Notes: generated by a model not told the origin, from the letters alone. Counted from the first letter of the stretch, positions 12,654-24,070 are shown. The stretch: 64,000 bases of DNA from Welwitschia mirabilis (GCA_051453625.1 JBOZIK010000001.1:266426734-266490733); one strand, 5' to 3'. Program-made: numbers and translations.

Positions 12654-14716
12654 TAGACCCCTACTTAGCCTTGTTAGTTACTAACAAAGTAAGCGATCAA
12701 TAATATTATGGGCCAATTGACCAAGATAACTAGTGACAAAGGAAAATGTAAATTGGATTTATAAATAGTTATCACATAGGAATAAATATAAAAAACTAAT
12801 TAAATAATATAACACCTCTATAGGATGCATAATAGATCCATTGTATTATCTATTATCTAGACAATAGTAGGGATGATAAACTTGGAAAATAAGAATAAGA
12901 GTCATATGCCTACAAGTATGATCATCAAAAAAGTATAAGTACTGGTATCTTCATTAGCTCCCTACTTAAATAATTTAACACATCACAATATAATAATGGA
13001 ATGTCATACATAATAATCATTATAAGATGTAAAAAATAATAGCTTCAAAAAATGATGATGTGCATGCATAATTAGGGATAGTGATACTCAGAATAATGTG
13101 TACAACCTAAGCAAGGGTAATTAAAAATGATGTATAAAAATCCATTTGTGAGTTTTAAATATAATCTATAGGAAAAAATTCAAAAAAAATCATAATATTA
13201 CTTCCTTCATTCATGATTTCATAAGTATTCTAAAGCACACCTAAAAAAAGTTTTATAATTGTGCTATTATGGCTTGCTAAATAATGCTTATAATGCATAT
13301 CATATGAAATCACATATTGACCAGTGAACCATATATAAGTATTATAAAAGCTTAAAATAATCCTTTTAAATACTTTTTTTCTACTTAAAAATCTTCAAGA
13401 TTTTGTAGAAATTGGTCCTACATCCTTCCACAGAAGAATCATTATATCCCATATTGTAATAAGTTAAGAGTAGTTGTGTCATCCACTTAGTCATCCAAAT
13501 GACATACATGTGATGACATTTAGAAAAACACGTATCTAAAAAAATAGTAAAGTTCAAGAAGAATTGAATAATCAATAATAGTAATAGTAAAGCCTTAAAA
13601 AATCATCATAAATTCCAAAATATATGTAAAAGATAAGAATCATTGTCCAGGGGATGATGGTAAAGGAATAAAAAATAGAAAAAGCTTAAGGCAATAAAAA
13701 ATAATCAAGCCATGATAAAGCACCAAAGAGATAGAATTAATGCTAAAAAAAATCCTCAAATGTGCCTCAAACTCAATAATCGTTTAGGATTTTATAAGTT
13801 AAATGTATGCAAAATTAAAAGCAAATAAATGGCAAAAAAATAGTAGCATAAAACAAAAGAAAATATGGAAAAAAAACATCAGCATGAAACAAAAGGAACA
13901 CATTAATCAAAGTGAAAGAAATGCATCAATTAAAGTGCTAAAAAAAATAATCCTTATAGATAAAAACTATAAGTAAAAATAGAAAGATAACCAAAAAACC
14001 ACCAAATGATTAAGTCCTAGTTATTATGTGAAAAAAGATACATAAATGACTTTGAAAATTTCAAAGAAAATAACTAAGAAAACATAATGAAAATGGACAA
14101 CTAGAAACATGAAGAAGATTACTTACCTATGTAAAATTCTAATCTGGTAAAGTTTCTTGGTAGAAATCATAAAATTACCTAATTAATGATGCATAACATA
14201 ATGTAAAAAACTTTAAAGAGTACCAATCAAATGTGTAATGATTATGATGATGTCAAGTATATCTAATGTTATCAATCAATGGATGATAATGTAAAAATCT
14301 ACTAAGAAATGGACTCACCTATTTAGGTTCCAAAACAATACTAGAATTCAAAAAAGTAAAATGATCATGTGAAAGTACTATATGCAAAACAAGTATAGAC
14401 AATAAGCGATACCTCTGATGATACCAAGGATGTCACTGATCTCATAGCCTTTAAGTAAAAATCATTTTTTCATGATGAGGGAAGTACAACCACTATTAGA
14501 GGAGTAAGAACCCATACAACATGGCCAACGGATCCCCCAGTGAAGTTCCATAGCTACATATCACACTATCAAAGGCCCCTCTTAGGAAGATTTTCCTCAG
14601 TGCTCTTACGGTAGGACATCATGCTGACCATGGTTTTTGCTTAAATATAAAAGATCATGGCCATTATTTATCTCTTTTATTCTCTTTATACCTCACACAC
14701 ACTCAGACACATATAA

Positions 14717-14798
<82 letters not shown>

Positions 14799-14890
14799 AC
14801 TTACAAGTGAAAAATAAATTCTACATGAATAAGTAATCTTAAGGATAGGGATGAAGTAATAAGATGAGTAATAAGGAACAACACCCAAAT
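12654..14890 (-). repeat. G1 3' internal non-coding region, copy 3
   Basis: This third copy is continuous with the unique internal part of G1, so its right border at about 14890 ('caccattgagagaaaa') shows where the amplified unit ended. The inverted motif lies at 13477-13519. The low-complexity position has become a 77-base TC run. Confidence 0.7.
14719..14795. repeat. (TC)n microsatellite, 77 bp
   Basis: An almost pure TC run that reads GA on the minus strand. The sister units have only a short mixed pyrimidine or TG/TA tract here, so the run expanded after the units were duplicated. Confidence 0.95.
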
Positions 14891-15779
14891 AAATGAAGAC
14901 TCACACCATTGAGAGAAAATAATAGAACTAAGACATTTTTATTTAAAATAAAGTTCATAGGCATATAAATGTCTTAAAATTAGGTTAATCTAATATTATT
15001 AGTTTAGGATGCCCAAGTAAAATATTTATTAGTCCTTGTAGCTTCATAAAGTAAAACATTAGACAAGTTAAAGATGTTCAAGTGGTAGCATGACATTTAT
15101 CAAAATAATTAGTCAAGGAAGAATTTAGATAATGGTAGAAGGAAAATTCAAGATAAGTGCTTCTATCATATTTAAGATTTACTCAATATACATATTAATT
15201 ATCTTTAACCTTTGTCTGTTAACTTTTAAATTTCCTAATTGTTTAGGTTTGGAGATTTCAACTGAGCCATTTAAGATGTATTTTTTCTAAAAGATAAGGA
15301 TATAACCATTAAGAGGTTTAACTCGTTGTATAAAAGTACATTTGATATTTTACTTTTCAAAAAATAAAGGTCAAATCCAATAAAAACCAACTGATAAAAC
15401 ATAAAAGGTATATAATAATTTTGGAATAAAATCAATTAAAGGAAGAAAGAGTAGAAAGATAAAACTTTGATAGCATAAATTTTAAAATTTAATTGACAAA
15501 TAATCTCTTACTAAAACATCATAAATCATGAGTATCATTATAAAATTCATTTAATAAATAACTCAAAGAATAAATCCAAGACATTTTAAAGGGCTTCTGA
15601 GAATGTTTAATGAGATTGAGAGGCTTATTAACATTAATTCTAATCATGGATTACCATTAACAAGATAATGTTTACCCCAATTTGAAATTCAAAGATATTC
15701 CAAATCCTACTTCTAAAAATGGTAATCCTTAAAAGTATAAAGTAAAGTGAAATTACTAAAAAATGAAAGAATGTTACTT

Positions 15780-15990
15780 TGAGTATCACATGAATTTTTA
15801 AAAAGAATAAATTAAGAGATAGGAGGAATAGACAATTTAAAATTATGAGTTTCATAAAAGTCAAGAAAGGGAACATGACTTTGAGAATTAAAAGAAAGTT
15901 CAATTGGAAGAAATGGATATATATTATCATTATCAAGATTATAATGTAATGTGGAAGTGAAAGTAGAAGTGGAAGGAAGGATGTAATTTG
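15780..15990 (-). pseudogene. unrecognised coding remnant in G1
   Basis: One minus-strand frame stays open for roughly 55 codons and includes 'SQSHVPFLDFYETHNF' and 'KLSIPPIS' before a stop. Composition looks coding-like (Pro, His and Asp mixed with hydrophobics) compared with the Ile/Leu/Phe/Lys-rich chance frames nearby. I do not recognise the family. It may belong to the same protein as the remnant at 17130-17580, but that is inference. Confidence 0.3.
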
Positions 15991-16549
15991 AAGTCTATCC
16001 TCTATGAATTTTGAATAAATATCTATGGGTCTTTCATTGTGATCATTTTTTTCATTATTATCTTTATTATTATTTTGTTAGATTGTTTCTTAACTTTCAT
16101 CATCATTATTTGTGACTATATATTCCTTCTCTTATGAAGTATAATTCTCAAAGTTGTTAGATTCATAAAAAAGTCATTAAGAGAAATGTGAGCATCATCT
16201 TTATCATGTATTAAAATTTTTTTAAATTCTTCATGAATGAATTCCTCATCTACATTATATAGTAGTAAATTTAGGGTAAGGATATAATATAATACCTTAA
16301 TATCATCATCTAATAAATGGTCATCCTCATCCTTATTATTAAAAAATTAAGCTAAGTTATTATTATGTCTTATTTTCTCATCTCCTAATGAGTAGAATGT
16401 TAAATTTTAATTTAAAATTTCATTCTCTCTTTGAAAGTAAGAATCATTGTAAACTATTTATAAGTTTTTCTTGTGTTTCTTAAGGGAGGATGTAGTAGAA
16501 TAGGTTTGAGAGTATTGCGTTGTAAAAGAACTTTAATTTTATAGTCATA

Positions 16550-17129
16550 NNNNNNNNNNNNNNNNNNNNNNNNNNNNNNNNNNNNNNNNNNNNNNNNNNN
16601 NNNNNNNNNNNNNNNNNNNNNNNNNNNNNNNNNNNNNNNNNNNNNNNNNNNNNNNNNNNNNNNNNNNNNNNNNNNNNNNNNNNNNNNNNNNNNNNNNNNN
16701 NNNNNNNNNNNNNNNNNNNNNNNNNNNNNNNNNNNNNNNNNNNNNNNNNNNNNNNNNNNNNNNNNNNNNNNNNNNNNNNNNNNNNNNNNNNNNNNNNNNN
16801 NNNNNNNNNNNNNNNNNNNNNNNNNNNNNNNNNNNNNNNNNNNNNNNNNNNNNNNNNNNNNNNNNNNNNNNNNNNNNNNNNNNNNNNNNNNNNNNNNNNN
16901 NNNNNNNNNNNNNNNNNNNNNNNNNNNNNNNNNNNNNNNNNNNNNNNNNNNNNNNNNNNNNNNNNNNNNNNNNNNNNNNNNNNNNNNNNNNNNNNNNNNN
17001 NNNNNNNNNNNNNNNNNNNNNNNNNNNNNNNNNNNNNNNNNNNNNNNNNNNNNNNNNNNNNNNNNNNNNNNNNNNNNNNNNNNNNNNNNNNNNNNNNNNN
17101 NNNNNNNNNNNNNNNNNNNNNNNNNNNNN
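16550..17129. other. assembly gap (580 N)
   Basis: A run of N interrupts the G1 internal region and the coding remnant at 17130-17580. Translations that run through it are meaningless. Confidence 0.95.
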
Positions 17130-17580
17130 TCTTCACAATAATACATGGGAGATGGCTGCAATTTACAAAAATATTTGTAGAAAGTTTCTATAAATGAGGT
17201 GAAATACCTAAAATGTGAAAAATCTTTGTTGTCATTTCTATATGAAGTTTGAAAAGAAGAGGAGGAAGAATAAGAAGGTTATAAATAGGAAGGAGCCCAA
17301 TTCCTACTTTCAAAACCATTTTGTATTATTCTTTCTCTTTCTGCAAAAAATTCTTGAAGTGTTTTCTTACCATTATTCTTAGAATATTTTAAGTTTTTTC
17401 TCCTTTTAGAAAGAATTTTCTCAAGGGTTCTTTTATCACTATTCATTGAAGCAATTGAGAAAAATAAAATAAGAGAATCTAATTCAAGATCATAAGGAAG
17501 ATAAGTACATAGTGAAGATCAAGTTCTACTTTCTTTAATGTTTCCTTTATTGTTAAAATGTTTTGGATCCTTAACACTCA
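17130..17580 (-). pseudogene. unrecognised coding remnant in G1, cut by a gap
   Basis: On the minus strand from about 17570 one frame reads through roughly 145 codons with only two stops that I see. It holds 'SLCTYLPYDLELDSLI', 'MNSDKRTLEKILSKRRKN', 'KKTLQEFFAERERIIQNG' and 'FESRNWAPSYL', then after one stop 'SFIETFYKYFCKLQPSPMYY', ending in the gap. The mix of charged, aromatic and Pro residues is unlike the low-complexity chance frames around it. It sits close behind the primer binding site, where gag would be expected, but I cannot align it to Athila gag or to the G2 gag. A divergent gag, an extra upstream reading frame or captured host sequence are all possible. Confidence 0.45.
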
Positions 17581-17928
17581 AAAGATGTGTAATGGTGTCA
17601 TTTTAATACCATAAGGATAACTAATGGAATGATCATAAAGAAAAATTATAGAACAAAAAGAATAAATTACAAAAATTAAAAGCGGCAACTCTCATCCTAT
17701 GTGTCATGGGGATGAGCATGAAGACAATGTATTATTATTATGCTAAAAAAATAGAAACATAAAACCTAAAAAACACTTGCAAAAAAAATAAATCTAAAAA
17801 TCTAAAAAAATATAAAAAGAAAAACCTATAATTCTAACTAAGAATATAGTATCACTATAGATAAATATTTGAATGAAGCCTACTCTAATAATTGAAGTAA
17901 TGAAAATCCTCATACTCCTCAGTAACCT

Positions 17929-17947
17929 TCTCCATCAATGGTGCCAA
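17929..17947 (-). promoter_or_regulatory. G1 primer binding site
   Basis: The minus strand reads TTGGCACCATTGATGGAGA two bases inside the right LTR. It resembles the TTGGCGCCGTTGCCGGGGA site of Athila/Tat-type gypsy elements, with four G/C-to-A/T differences and one C-to-A. It marks the right LTR as the 5' LTR and the element as minus strand. Confidence 0.75.
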
Positions 17948-17949
17948 GA

Positions 17950-19861
17950 TGTTATGGTGTGTAATTTTACAATCATTTATGTCTTAATCTTATCAATTAC
18001 AAATATATACAATGCAAATATAATACACTAGAATAGATGGGAGTGACTCAAATTTTGTAAACCCATTGAAGGCATGTGGGAGAAGAAGGAGAATTAATTT
18101 TTATAAAAAATATTATATCTTATTAAACGTAATGCAATCATGTGAGAAACTAAATACATAATGCAATGTAAATGCAATTTAATCTAGATCAATACCTATT
18201 TAATTACCAAATTAACTTGTCAAGAAGATTGATCTTGAATAACCTAAATTAGCTAAGGAAACTATCACTAACTCTAACNNNNNNNNNNNNNNNNNNNNNN
18301 NNNNNNNNNNNNNNNNNNNNNNNNNNNNNNNNNNNNNNNNNNNNNNNNNNNNNNNNNNNNNNNNNNNNNNNNNNNNNNNNNNNNNNNNNNNNNNNNNNNN
18401 NNNNNNNNNNNNNNNNNNNNNNNNNNNNNNNNNNNNNNNNNNNNNNNNNNNNNNNNNNNNNNNNNNNNNNNNNNNNNNNNNNNNNNNNNNNNNNNNNNNN
18501 NNNNNNNNNNNNNNNNNNNNNNNNNNNNNNNNNNNNNNNNNNNNNNNNNNNNNNNNNNNNNNNNNNNNNNNNNNNNNNNNNNNNNNNNNNNNNNNNNNNN
18601 NNNNNNNNNNNNNNNNNNNNNNNNNNNNNNNNNNNNNNNNNNNNNNNNNNNNNNNNNNNNNNNNNNNNNNNNNNNNNNNNNNNNNNNNNNNNNNNNNNNN
18701 NNNNNNNNNNNNNNNNNNNNNNNNNNNNNNNNNNNNNNNNNNNNNNNNNNNNNNNNNNNNNNNNNNNNNNNNNNNNNNNNNNNNNNNNNNNNNNNNNNNN
18801 NNNNNNNNNNNNNNNNNNNNNNNNNNNNNNNNNNNNNNNNNNNNNNNNNNNNNNNNNNNNNNNNNNNNNNNNNNNNNNNNNNNNNNNNNNNNNNNNNNNN
18901 NNNNNNNNNNNNNNNNNNNNNNNNNNNNNNNNNNNNNNNNNNNNNNNNNNNNNNNNNNNNNNNNNNNNNNNNNNNNNNNNNNNNNNNNNNNNNNNNNNNN
19001 NNNNNNNNNNNNNNNNNNNNNNGTAAAATCAAATTAAGAATAATATAAAACATAAGGGACATTAAAACGTATTAACTAATAAAAGAAAAATAGAATTTAT
19101 ATTATTGAACTAGCATCTAGGTTAAAAAGAAACTTCACTAATGGAGGATGCATAGCCCAACACCAAGGATACATCTCTTTGTAACTACTTGAGATGGATC
19201 TATTGCCCTTTACTCTCTTGTCATGAGAATTTTTAGTGCATCAAAGATGATAGAAGAATCAAAGAAAAGGTTTGTTTATATAATAAGAAAAACATAACCA
19301 TCGCTCAAGGTGTAACAGTCACAATGGAAAACATGTTCAATTTTGAGAATGAAGTGGATGAAGATTAGTAAGCCATTTTAATGTCATCATGACTCTTGTG
19401 GGGACAACACTTGGAATGACACTTTATAATAATGAATGAGTCATCAGCTTCTAGTTTCATAATCATCCCTATAGTTGGCTTCAGATGCATTCTCATCCTA
19501 CATGTTATGGGGATGACACTTGAGTTGATACCTCTTTAGAAAAGAGGACTTATTGGTTTCTAGCTATAGTCAACATTAACATTCCAAATAGTTATGTAGC
19601 TTATCATGAGGAGGACAGTGGGGATGATAGTTGTTTTTATCTTTTTAGCTTAAGACAAATAAGCCTTTTTTCATTATTTATCTTCATCCAAAGCACTAAG
19701 TATCACAATATGCCTAAAATACCTCTAAACATGCTAAGAATTATGTGTTTTCATGATTATCCCATTAATTCTCCATAATCACTAAAATTACATATTATAC
19801 AAATGTCTTACAAAAGTACTCAAAATGCTCCATCAAAATCCTACAAATTGGAATCACATTA
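17950..19861 (-). repeat. G1 5' LTR (with 744-base gap)
   Basis: It starts TGTTATGGTGTGTAATTTT and ends '...aaattggaatcacatta'. Subtracting the gap at 18279-19022 leaves about 1.17 kb, close to the left LTR. It includes copies of the inverted motif near 19383-19420, 19490-19530 and 19600-19632. Confidence 0.78.
18279..19022. other. assembly gap (744 N)
   Basis: N run inside the G1 right LTR. From the left LTR, only roughly 100 bases seem to be missing between the flanking homologies, so the gap size is probably overestimated. Confidence 0.85.
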
Positions 19862-22675
19862 ACCATTTTGTTGTAAACTTCCAGGTGTAGAAAACTCATG
19901 AGACACACCTTTTTTCTCATAATATTCATCAAAAGGTTCATTTTCAAATTCTCCTACATCATCACTTCTAATATTTTTGAGGTTGTTTCTAATTTTATGT
20001 TCTAGTCTCTTACATATGATTTGGAATTTTTCAAAGGCTTCATTTTTATGTCTTACAAATAGAGTTCAAGAGAATTTAGTAAAATCATCAATTACAACTA
20101 AAATATATTTATTTATATGAAGAATTTCCATATGATTAGGACCTATAAATTCAAGATGAAGTAAATCTAGAATGCATTGCGAGAAAACTTAATTACTTTT
20201 AGACAAGATCTTTTTAGTTTTTTTTCTTAATTAACAAGCTTCATGAAGATATTCTTCTCATTTTCTTAGAATAGGATGCCCTTAATAATACTATATTTAG
20301 AGATATTATAAAGATTCTTGTAGTTAACATGACTAAGATATTTGTGCCACAACTTATTTTTTTTAAAGTTAAAGAACATAGACATTTACTACTAATTCAT
20401 TTCCTAATAGAATAAACATTTTCATCCTTATCATCAAATAAAATACTATTTTCATATTTCTCTAAAACATGATAGTTTAAAGTACTAAAAAAATACATAT
20501 ATTTATTACAAATTTAGTTGATGCTAAGGAGGTTATGCTTTAGTTCATTGATAGAGGAAACATTGTGCACCTTTGGAAATTCATTTCCATCTACTATGCC
20601 AAAACCTTTTACTGTAGATTTTTCACTGTCTTCAAATGTTGTAGTTCCTTTATTACATTTGTTCATCTTTGTAAATCTACTAGTATCTATTGTGTTTCTC
20701 CTCAAACAAGTACTACGAAGAAACTAGTGAACATTATCTATGATTCATAATGAAGTATGAATCAAAAGGATTTTATTTTATTTTCCATTACTTCATTTAA
20801 CATTAAAGATATGCCTTTTCTTGATAAATTAATAGTTAAGTTAATTGCAAATCAAGAGAATACATTATCGTTGTGATATTTAAGTTTAATATGCTTAACC
20901 CTATTACATAAATGACATATGAGAAATTTCTTACCTTTTTTACTAAATTCAACATTTTAAAAGCAATTTGGGGTCTCACCTAATTTATGATTTAGATACA
21001 TTAAGCCTTTATCCTAATAAAGTTATAAAGCACAAAGGTAGAAGAGAGAGTTATAATGTATCTAAGACCACTCTCATCATTAGGTGCTATTTGCTTGAAA
21101 AAAATTATTTTTAATTAACAATTACCTTTGAAAAAATTAAATATAATTTTATTCAAATCATTAATTTTAAAAAGTAAACACTCACATTATTTTTCCCTTA
21201 CATTAGCAAGATCTTAAATATAATAAATTTCTCTCTCAAATTGTGGCTTGTGGAGGTAAAGATTCTTTCTTTTAATTTTTAAATTAAAAGTTAATTGCCA
21301 TTCTTCTTGATTAAATAAAGCTATGCTCTTTTTTAAAATTTTGTTTTCTTTGATAATTCTTTTGCTTTCTTCAAATGGCTTTTAATAAGCATCAATAAGT
21401 CTTTCATCCTCCTCCATTTCATGTTCCTAAACTTCTCTTATTTCTTAATTAAGAAATGTAGATTCATCCTCTTTAATGGCTAAGAACTAGTCTTCTTCTT
21501 TATCACCTCTTTCTCTATTTGCACTAGTTAAAACATTTTTTAGTTCCAATTCATAAGAGTTAGACAAATATAGATTAAAATGATCATTTACATTTATGAT
21601 AAGAGCTACGTTAGGAGAGGTAATTGCCATGAGAGATAACCTTTTATTGTCATGAGAGTCTTCTTTATCTGATTCATCACTATTCCAAGTAGTCATAATG
21701 CATTTTTATTTAGGGTCCTTTAATGTATTTTTCTTCTTGTTATTTGAAGACTTAGTTACCATGTGCATAAAGCCTTTGTAAGTATAGCATTGAGTTGCTT
21801 TTTCTCTAGAGATTTTCCTTGGGTCTTGAAGATGTGTCATGTTTCCTCCCATTTCTTCATTTCTTATTTATCAACATCTTCTTGAATTTCCTAGTAAATA
21901 ATGCTAATTCTTCATCCACATTAGAATTAGAATTAGAGGAACTATAACTAGAAGAATCATCTTTATAAGTACATTTAGAAGAAGATAATTATTTTTCATC
22001 GATATCCATATCTTTGCCTTTTATATCTTTATGAAAATATCTTAACTCAAAGGTTAAGGTATCACTTACCAATTCTTTAAGCCTGATGTTTTCAATTTTA
22101 TTTATATCTCTAATTTGTAGGACCTTGTTTCATAAGTATTTAGTAGAGACCTCAAGATATTATCAATAATTTTACTTGATTTAAAAGGTTCTTACAATTC
22201 CCAAAGTCCATTAATCATATCCATAGTTTGTTATTAAATTTAATAAATGTTTCATCATCTTATATACCAATTTGCTCAAACTATGTCATGAGAACTTGCT
22301 TTCTAGTTTTATTAATCTAATTTAATAGAAACGTTTCTTAGATTTTTATAATATTTTGCATTAAAAGCATAACAAATAGCATTCATGACCTTCTTATTGA
22401 GAATAGCTTGATCTTTATCTATATCATTCCATGTGTTCCTTAGCTTGACCATAAAGGTTATAACTTATTTATTTGTTTGAGGCTTCATTAAAGGGATGAA
22501 ACATTCTTACACAATAGTTTAATAGTTAAAGATTAGGGCTTTAATGAAAACTTGCATTCTTATCTTTTAAAATTTATAATTGTTACTAGTAAAGCAAGGA
22601 GAAGGTTAATTGATTGATCTTTTATTATTTTAATCTTACTAAGTAATCAAATTATAGCAAAGACACTTTTTTAAA
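19862..22675 (-). pseudogene. Copia-A gag, protease and integrase N-terminal part (decayed)
   Basis: This is the 5' half of Copia-A, continuing from 4716 across G1. From right to left on the minus strand: decayed gag (about 21840-22650); a zinc-knuckle relic 'QCYTYKGFMHM' near 21790, with Cys replaced by Tyr; the acidic gag end at 21487-21696 ('NSDESDKEDSHD'); protease-region sequence at 20514-20705 ('GFGIVDGNEFPKVHNV', 'SINELKHNLLSIN'); GAG-preintegrase text near 20300; and the integrase core with 'LLHLEFIGP' (first Asp to Glu), 'NIRSDDVGEFENEPF' and 'HEFSTPGSLQQNG', ending at 19866. Stops and frameshifts are frequent. Confidence 0.88.
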
Positions 22676-22688
22676 GCTCTAATACAAA
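22676..22688 (-). promoter_or_regulatory. Copia-A primer binding site
   Basis: The minus strand reads TTGTATTAGAGC directly inside the LTR, against TGGTATCAGAGC, the initiator-Met tRNA site common in plant copia elements. Two positions differ: a G-to-T at the second base and a C-to-T. Confidence 0.75.
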
Positions 22689-22689
22689 T

Positions 22690-24070
22690 TGTTAGAACTA
22701 ACTATCCTAAAGGGAAGGGATGAATAGGATATCTAATATAATTTTTGCAATTTGAAGTCTTAACACTATGTATGCATAGTAGGAAGTTTCAACCAAATAA
22801 TTAAATTCATGTTTCTATCCAATTATAATCATAATTTTACATAATACTCTAAAGATAAAACATTAGTCTCTTATGAAATACATTAAATACTAAACAATAA
22901 TAAGTACAATGTGTAGATAATAAGCTTGTTTTTCTTTATTTCTAATGTAGCCTTTAACTATACATCAATGGGATTTTGTGATAGTCCTCCACTAATATAA
23001 TTAGGATTTTAAGATAATCCTCGGTCTTAATGATAAGGAAAATCCTTAGCTTCTTTCACAATGAAATATAAATATATATTAGAAGAAGAGATATAGAGTT
23101 TAGTTATAATTGAAGCATCATGAATAATTTTACAAAAGGATGTGAATCAATACAAATGTCTAATTATATATAGCAGATATATTATAGCTATTATAGTGCA
23201 TTAGGACTAATGAAATTAACTATTGGTGCTCTTGAAATAGTTGGTTGACATTCCTAAGAGAGTTTGTAATGGTTGTCAATAGTATATAACAAAAATATTT
23301 GTATTAAAAGTCAGCCTAACAACTAAATCCTATAAGTGGAGGGTTGATCCATTTTGATAAATTCATTTTCTACTAGCTAGGTGGTCAACCTTAGATTTAA
23401 AAATAGTTAGCCTCTAATGGGATGTTGATCATAGTGTTTGTAAGTAGTCAATTCCTAGAATTGCTAGGTTGGCTAAGGTTATTAGACCCCCTTAATAGAG
23501 GTGGTCGAATCCTTACTGACATGGTTAGAAATTAGTGAGAAACAAGTGGTAGACCTCCTAGAGAATTCTAGTTAATCATATAAGTACTTTTTAACAATTT
23601 AATCATTAAATTAGCCTTAGTTCACTTGATATTTGACTTAGATGGTATTTGCATGAGATCCAACATATGCTTCAAAATGGCTCTAATCAACATCTAGTAT
23701 TAACCTATAAATACTTTCATTTCATTCATTTACTAGATATTATTTGGTATGTCTTTAATAGACAACTGATAGGTGTATCATAAGGGTTGCACATTTTAAG
23801 GAGGAATTTTAGAACTTTGAGGGAGGACATTGAGTACTTTTAAGGAAAAGGAAGGATTGAAAAATTTAAAAAGGAGTACAAAAAACCTCAAGAGTTTGGA
23901 GGGGTCAAGAATTTTTTGGGGGGTGGAGGGGTTAAGGACTTTGAGGGTAGATGATTGAGGGATTTAGGTTTATGATCTTGAAGAAGAATTAAGAACTTAA
24001 AATAAGTGAGATAGAAAAAATTCAAGTAACACTAAAATTTCTTCCAACTATTTATATAAGTAATAAAAAT
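22690..24070 (-). repeat. Copia-A 5' LTR (outer edge approximate)
   Basis: It begins TGTTAGAACTAACTATCC directly next to the primer binding site. Text such as 'gggttgatccattttgataaattc', 'ggtggtcaacctta' and 'ggtggtcgaatcc' is typical of repeat-rich copia LTRs. The outer edge is a guess because the partner LTR near 1.2-2.6 kb is too diverged to align by eye. Confidence 0.5.

Larger units (their letters stand above)
4817..14890 (-). repeat. three tandem units of about 3.3 kb (partial LTR + 3' internal region)
   Basis: The landmark 'c(c)aaa(a)tgtcataaa...ggcatgt' recurs near 4819, 8127 and 11437, and again in the right LTR near 18047. The LTR right edge recurs at 5984, 9315 and 12653, giving spacings of 3331 and 3338 bp. 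Units 2 and 3 lack the first ~97 bp of the LTR as read on the plus strand, and begin right after a copy of the internal sequence 'cataca/caccattgaga'. Both inner junctions are of the same type, so one aberrant fusion seems to have been amplified by unequal exchange. All units diverge by point changes and small indels, so the array is old. Confidence 0.8.
14891..17949 (-). mobile_element. G1 unique internal region, degenerate coding remnants
   Basis: The left part (about 14900-15490) parallels G2 at 42570-43400, with shared phrases such as 'gcccaagt(a)aaa' and 'tgatagcataaatttt/ccacattaaagcataaatttt'. The rest, up to the primer binding site, does not resemble the G2 gag-protease region by eye and carries separate open stretches, listed individually. 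A 580-base gap sits at 16550-17129. No reverse transcriptase or integrase motif was found on either strand. Confidence 0.55.
4717..19861 (-). mobile_element. G1: Athila-like Ty3/gypsy LTR element inserted in Copia-A, with tandem LTR-3'internal units
   Basis: The insertion begins TGTTGTGGTGCATAAT at 4717 and ends ...CACATTA at 19861. On the minus strand it therefore starts TA (decayed TG) and ends CA. The flanking 5-mers are ACTGT (4712-4716) and ACCAT (19862-19866), two transitions apart. Removing the element plus one 5-mer restores the integrase reading frame of Copia-A. The parts on the plus strand from left are: LTR 4717-5984, 3' internal sequence, two further partial LTRs each followed by 3' internal sequence, unique internal sequence to 17949 with a primer binding site, and LTR 17950-19861. 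I see no reverse transcriptase or integrase inside, so it appears non-autonomous. Two gaps hide about 1.3 kb. Confidence 0.82.

Noticed and set aside
6171-13519. CRISPR-like spaced repeats
   Set aside because: The recurring inverted motifs are kilobases apart and embedded in duplicated retroelement sequence. There is no repeat-spacer array and no cas gene, and the sequence is from a plant.
14703-14888. Open frame with a long Arg-Glu repeat
   Set aside because: It is the translation of the TC/GA microsatellite.
16454-17161. Long minus-strand open frames of 218 and 235 codons
   Set aside because: Most of their length is N from the 580-base gap. Only the short real ends can be judged, and only the 17130-17580 part looks coding-like.
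14891-17949. Endogenous pararetrovirus as source of the G1 coding remnant
   Set aside because: I considered this because the remnant does not look like gypsy gag, but no movement-protein, coat-protein or reverse transcriptase motif is visible, and the flanks are ordinary gypsy LTRs with a primer binding site.
18274-19062. Minus-strand open frame of 262 codons
   Set aside because: It is almost entirely the 744-N gap inside the G1 LTR.
20518-20750. Two plus-strand open frames of 61-69 codons
   Set aside because: They are antisense shadows of the Copia-A protease-region reading frame at 20514-20705.
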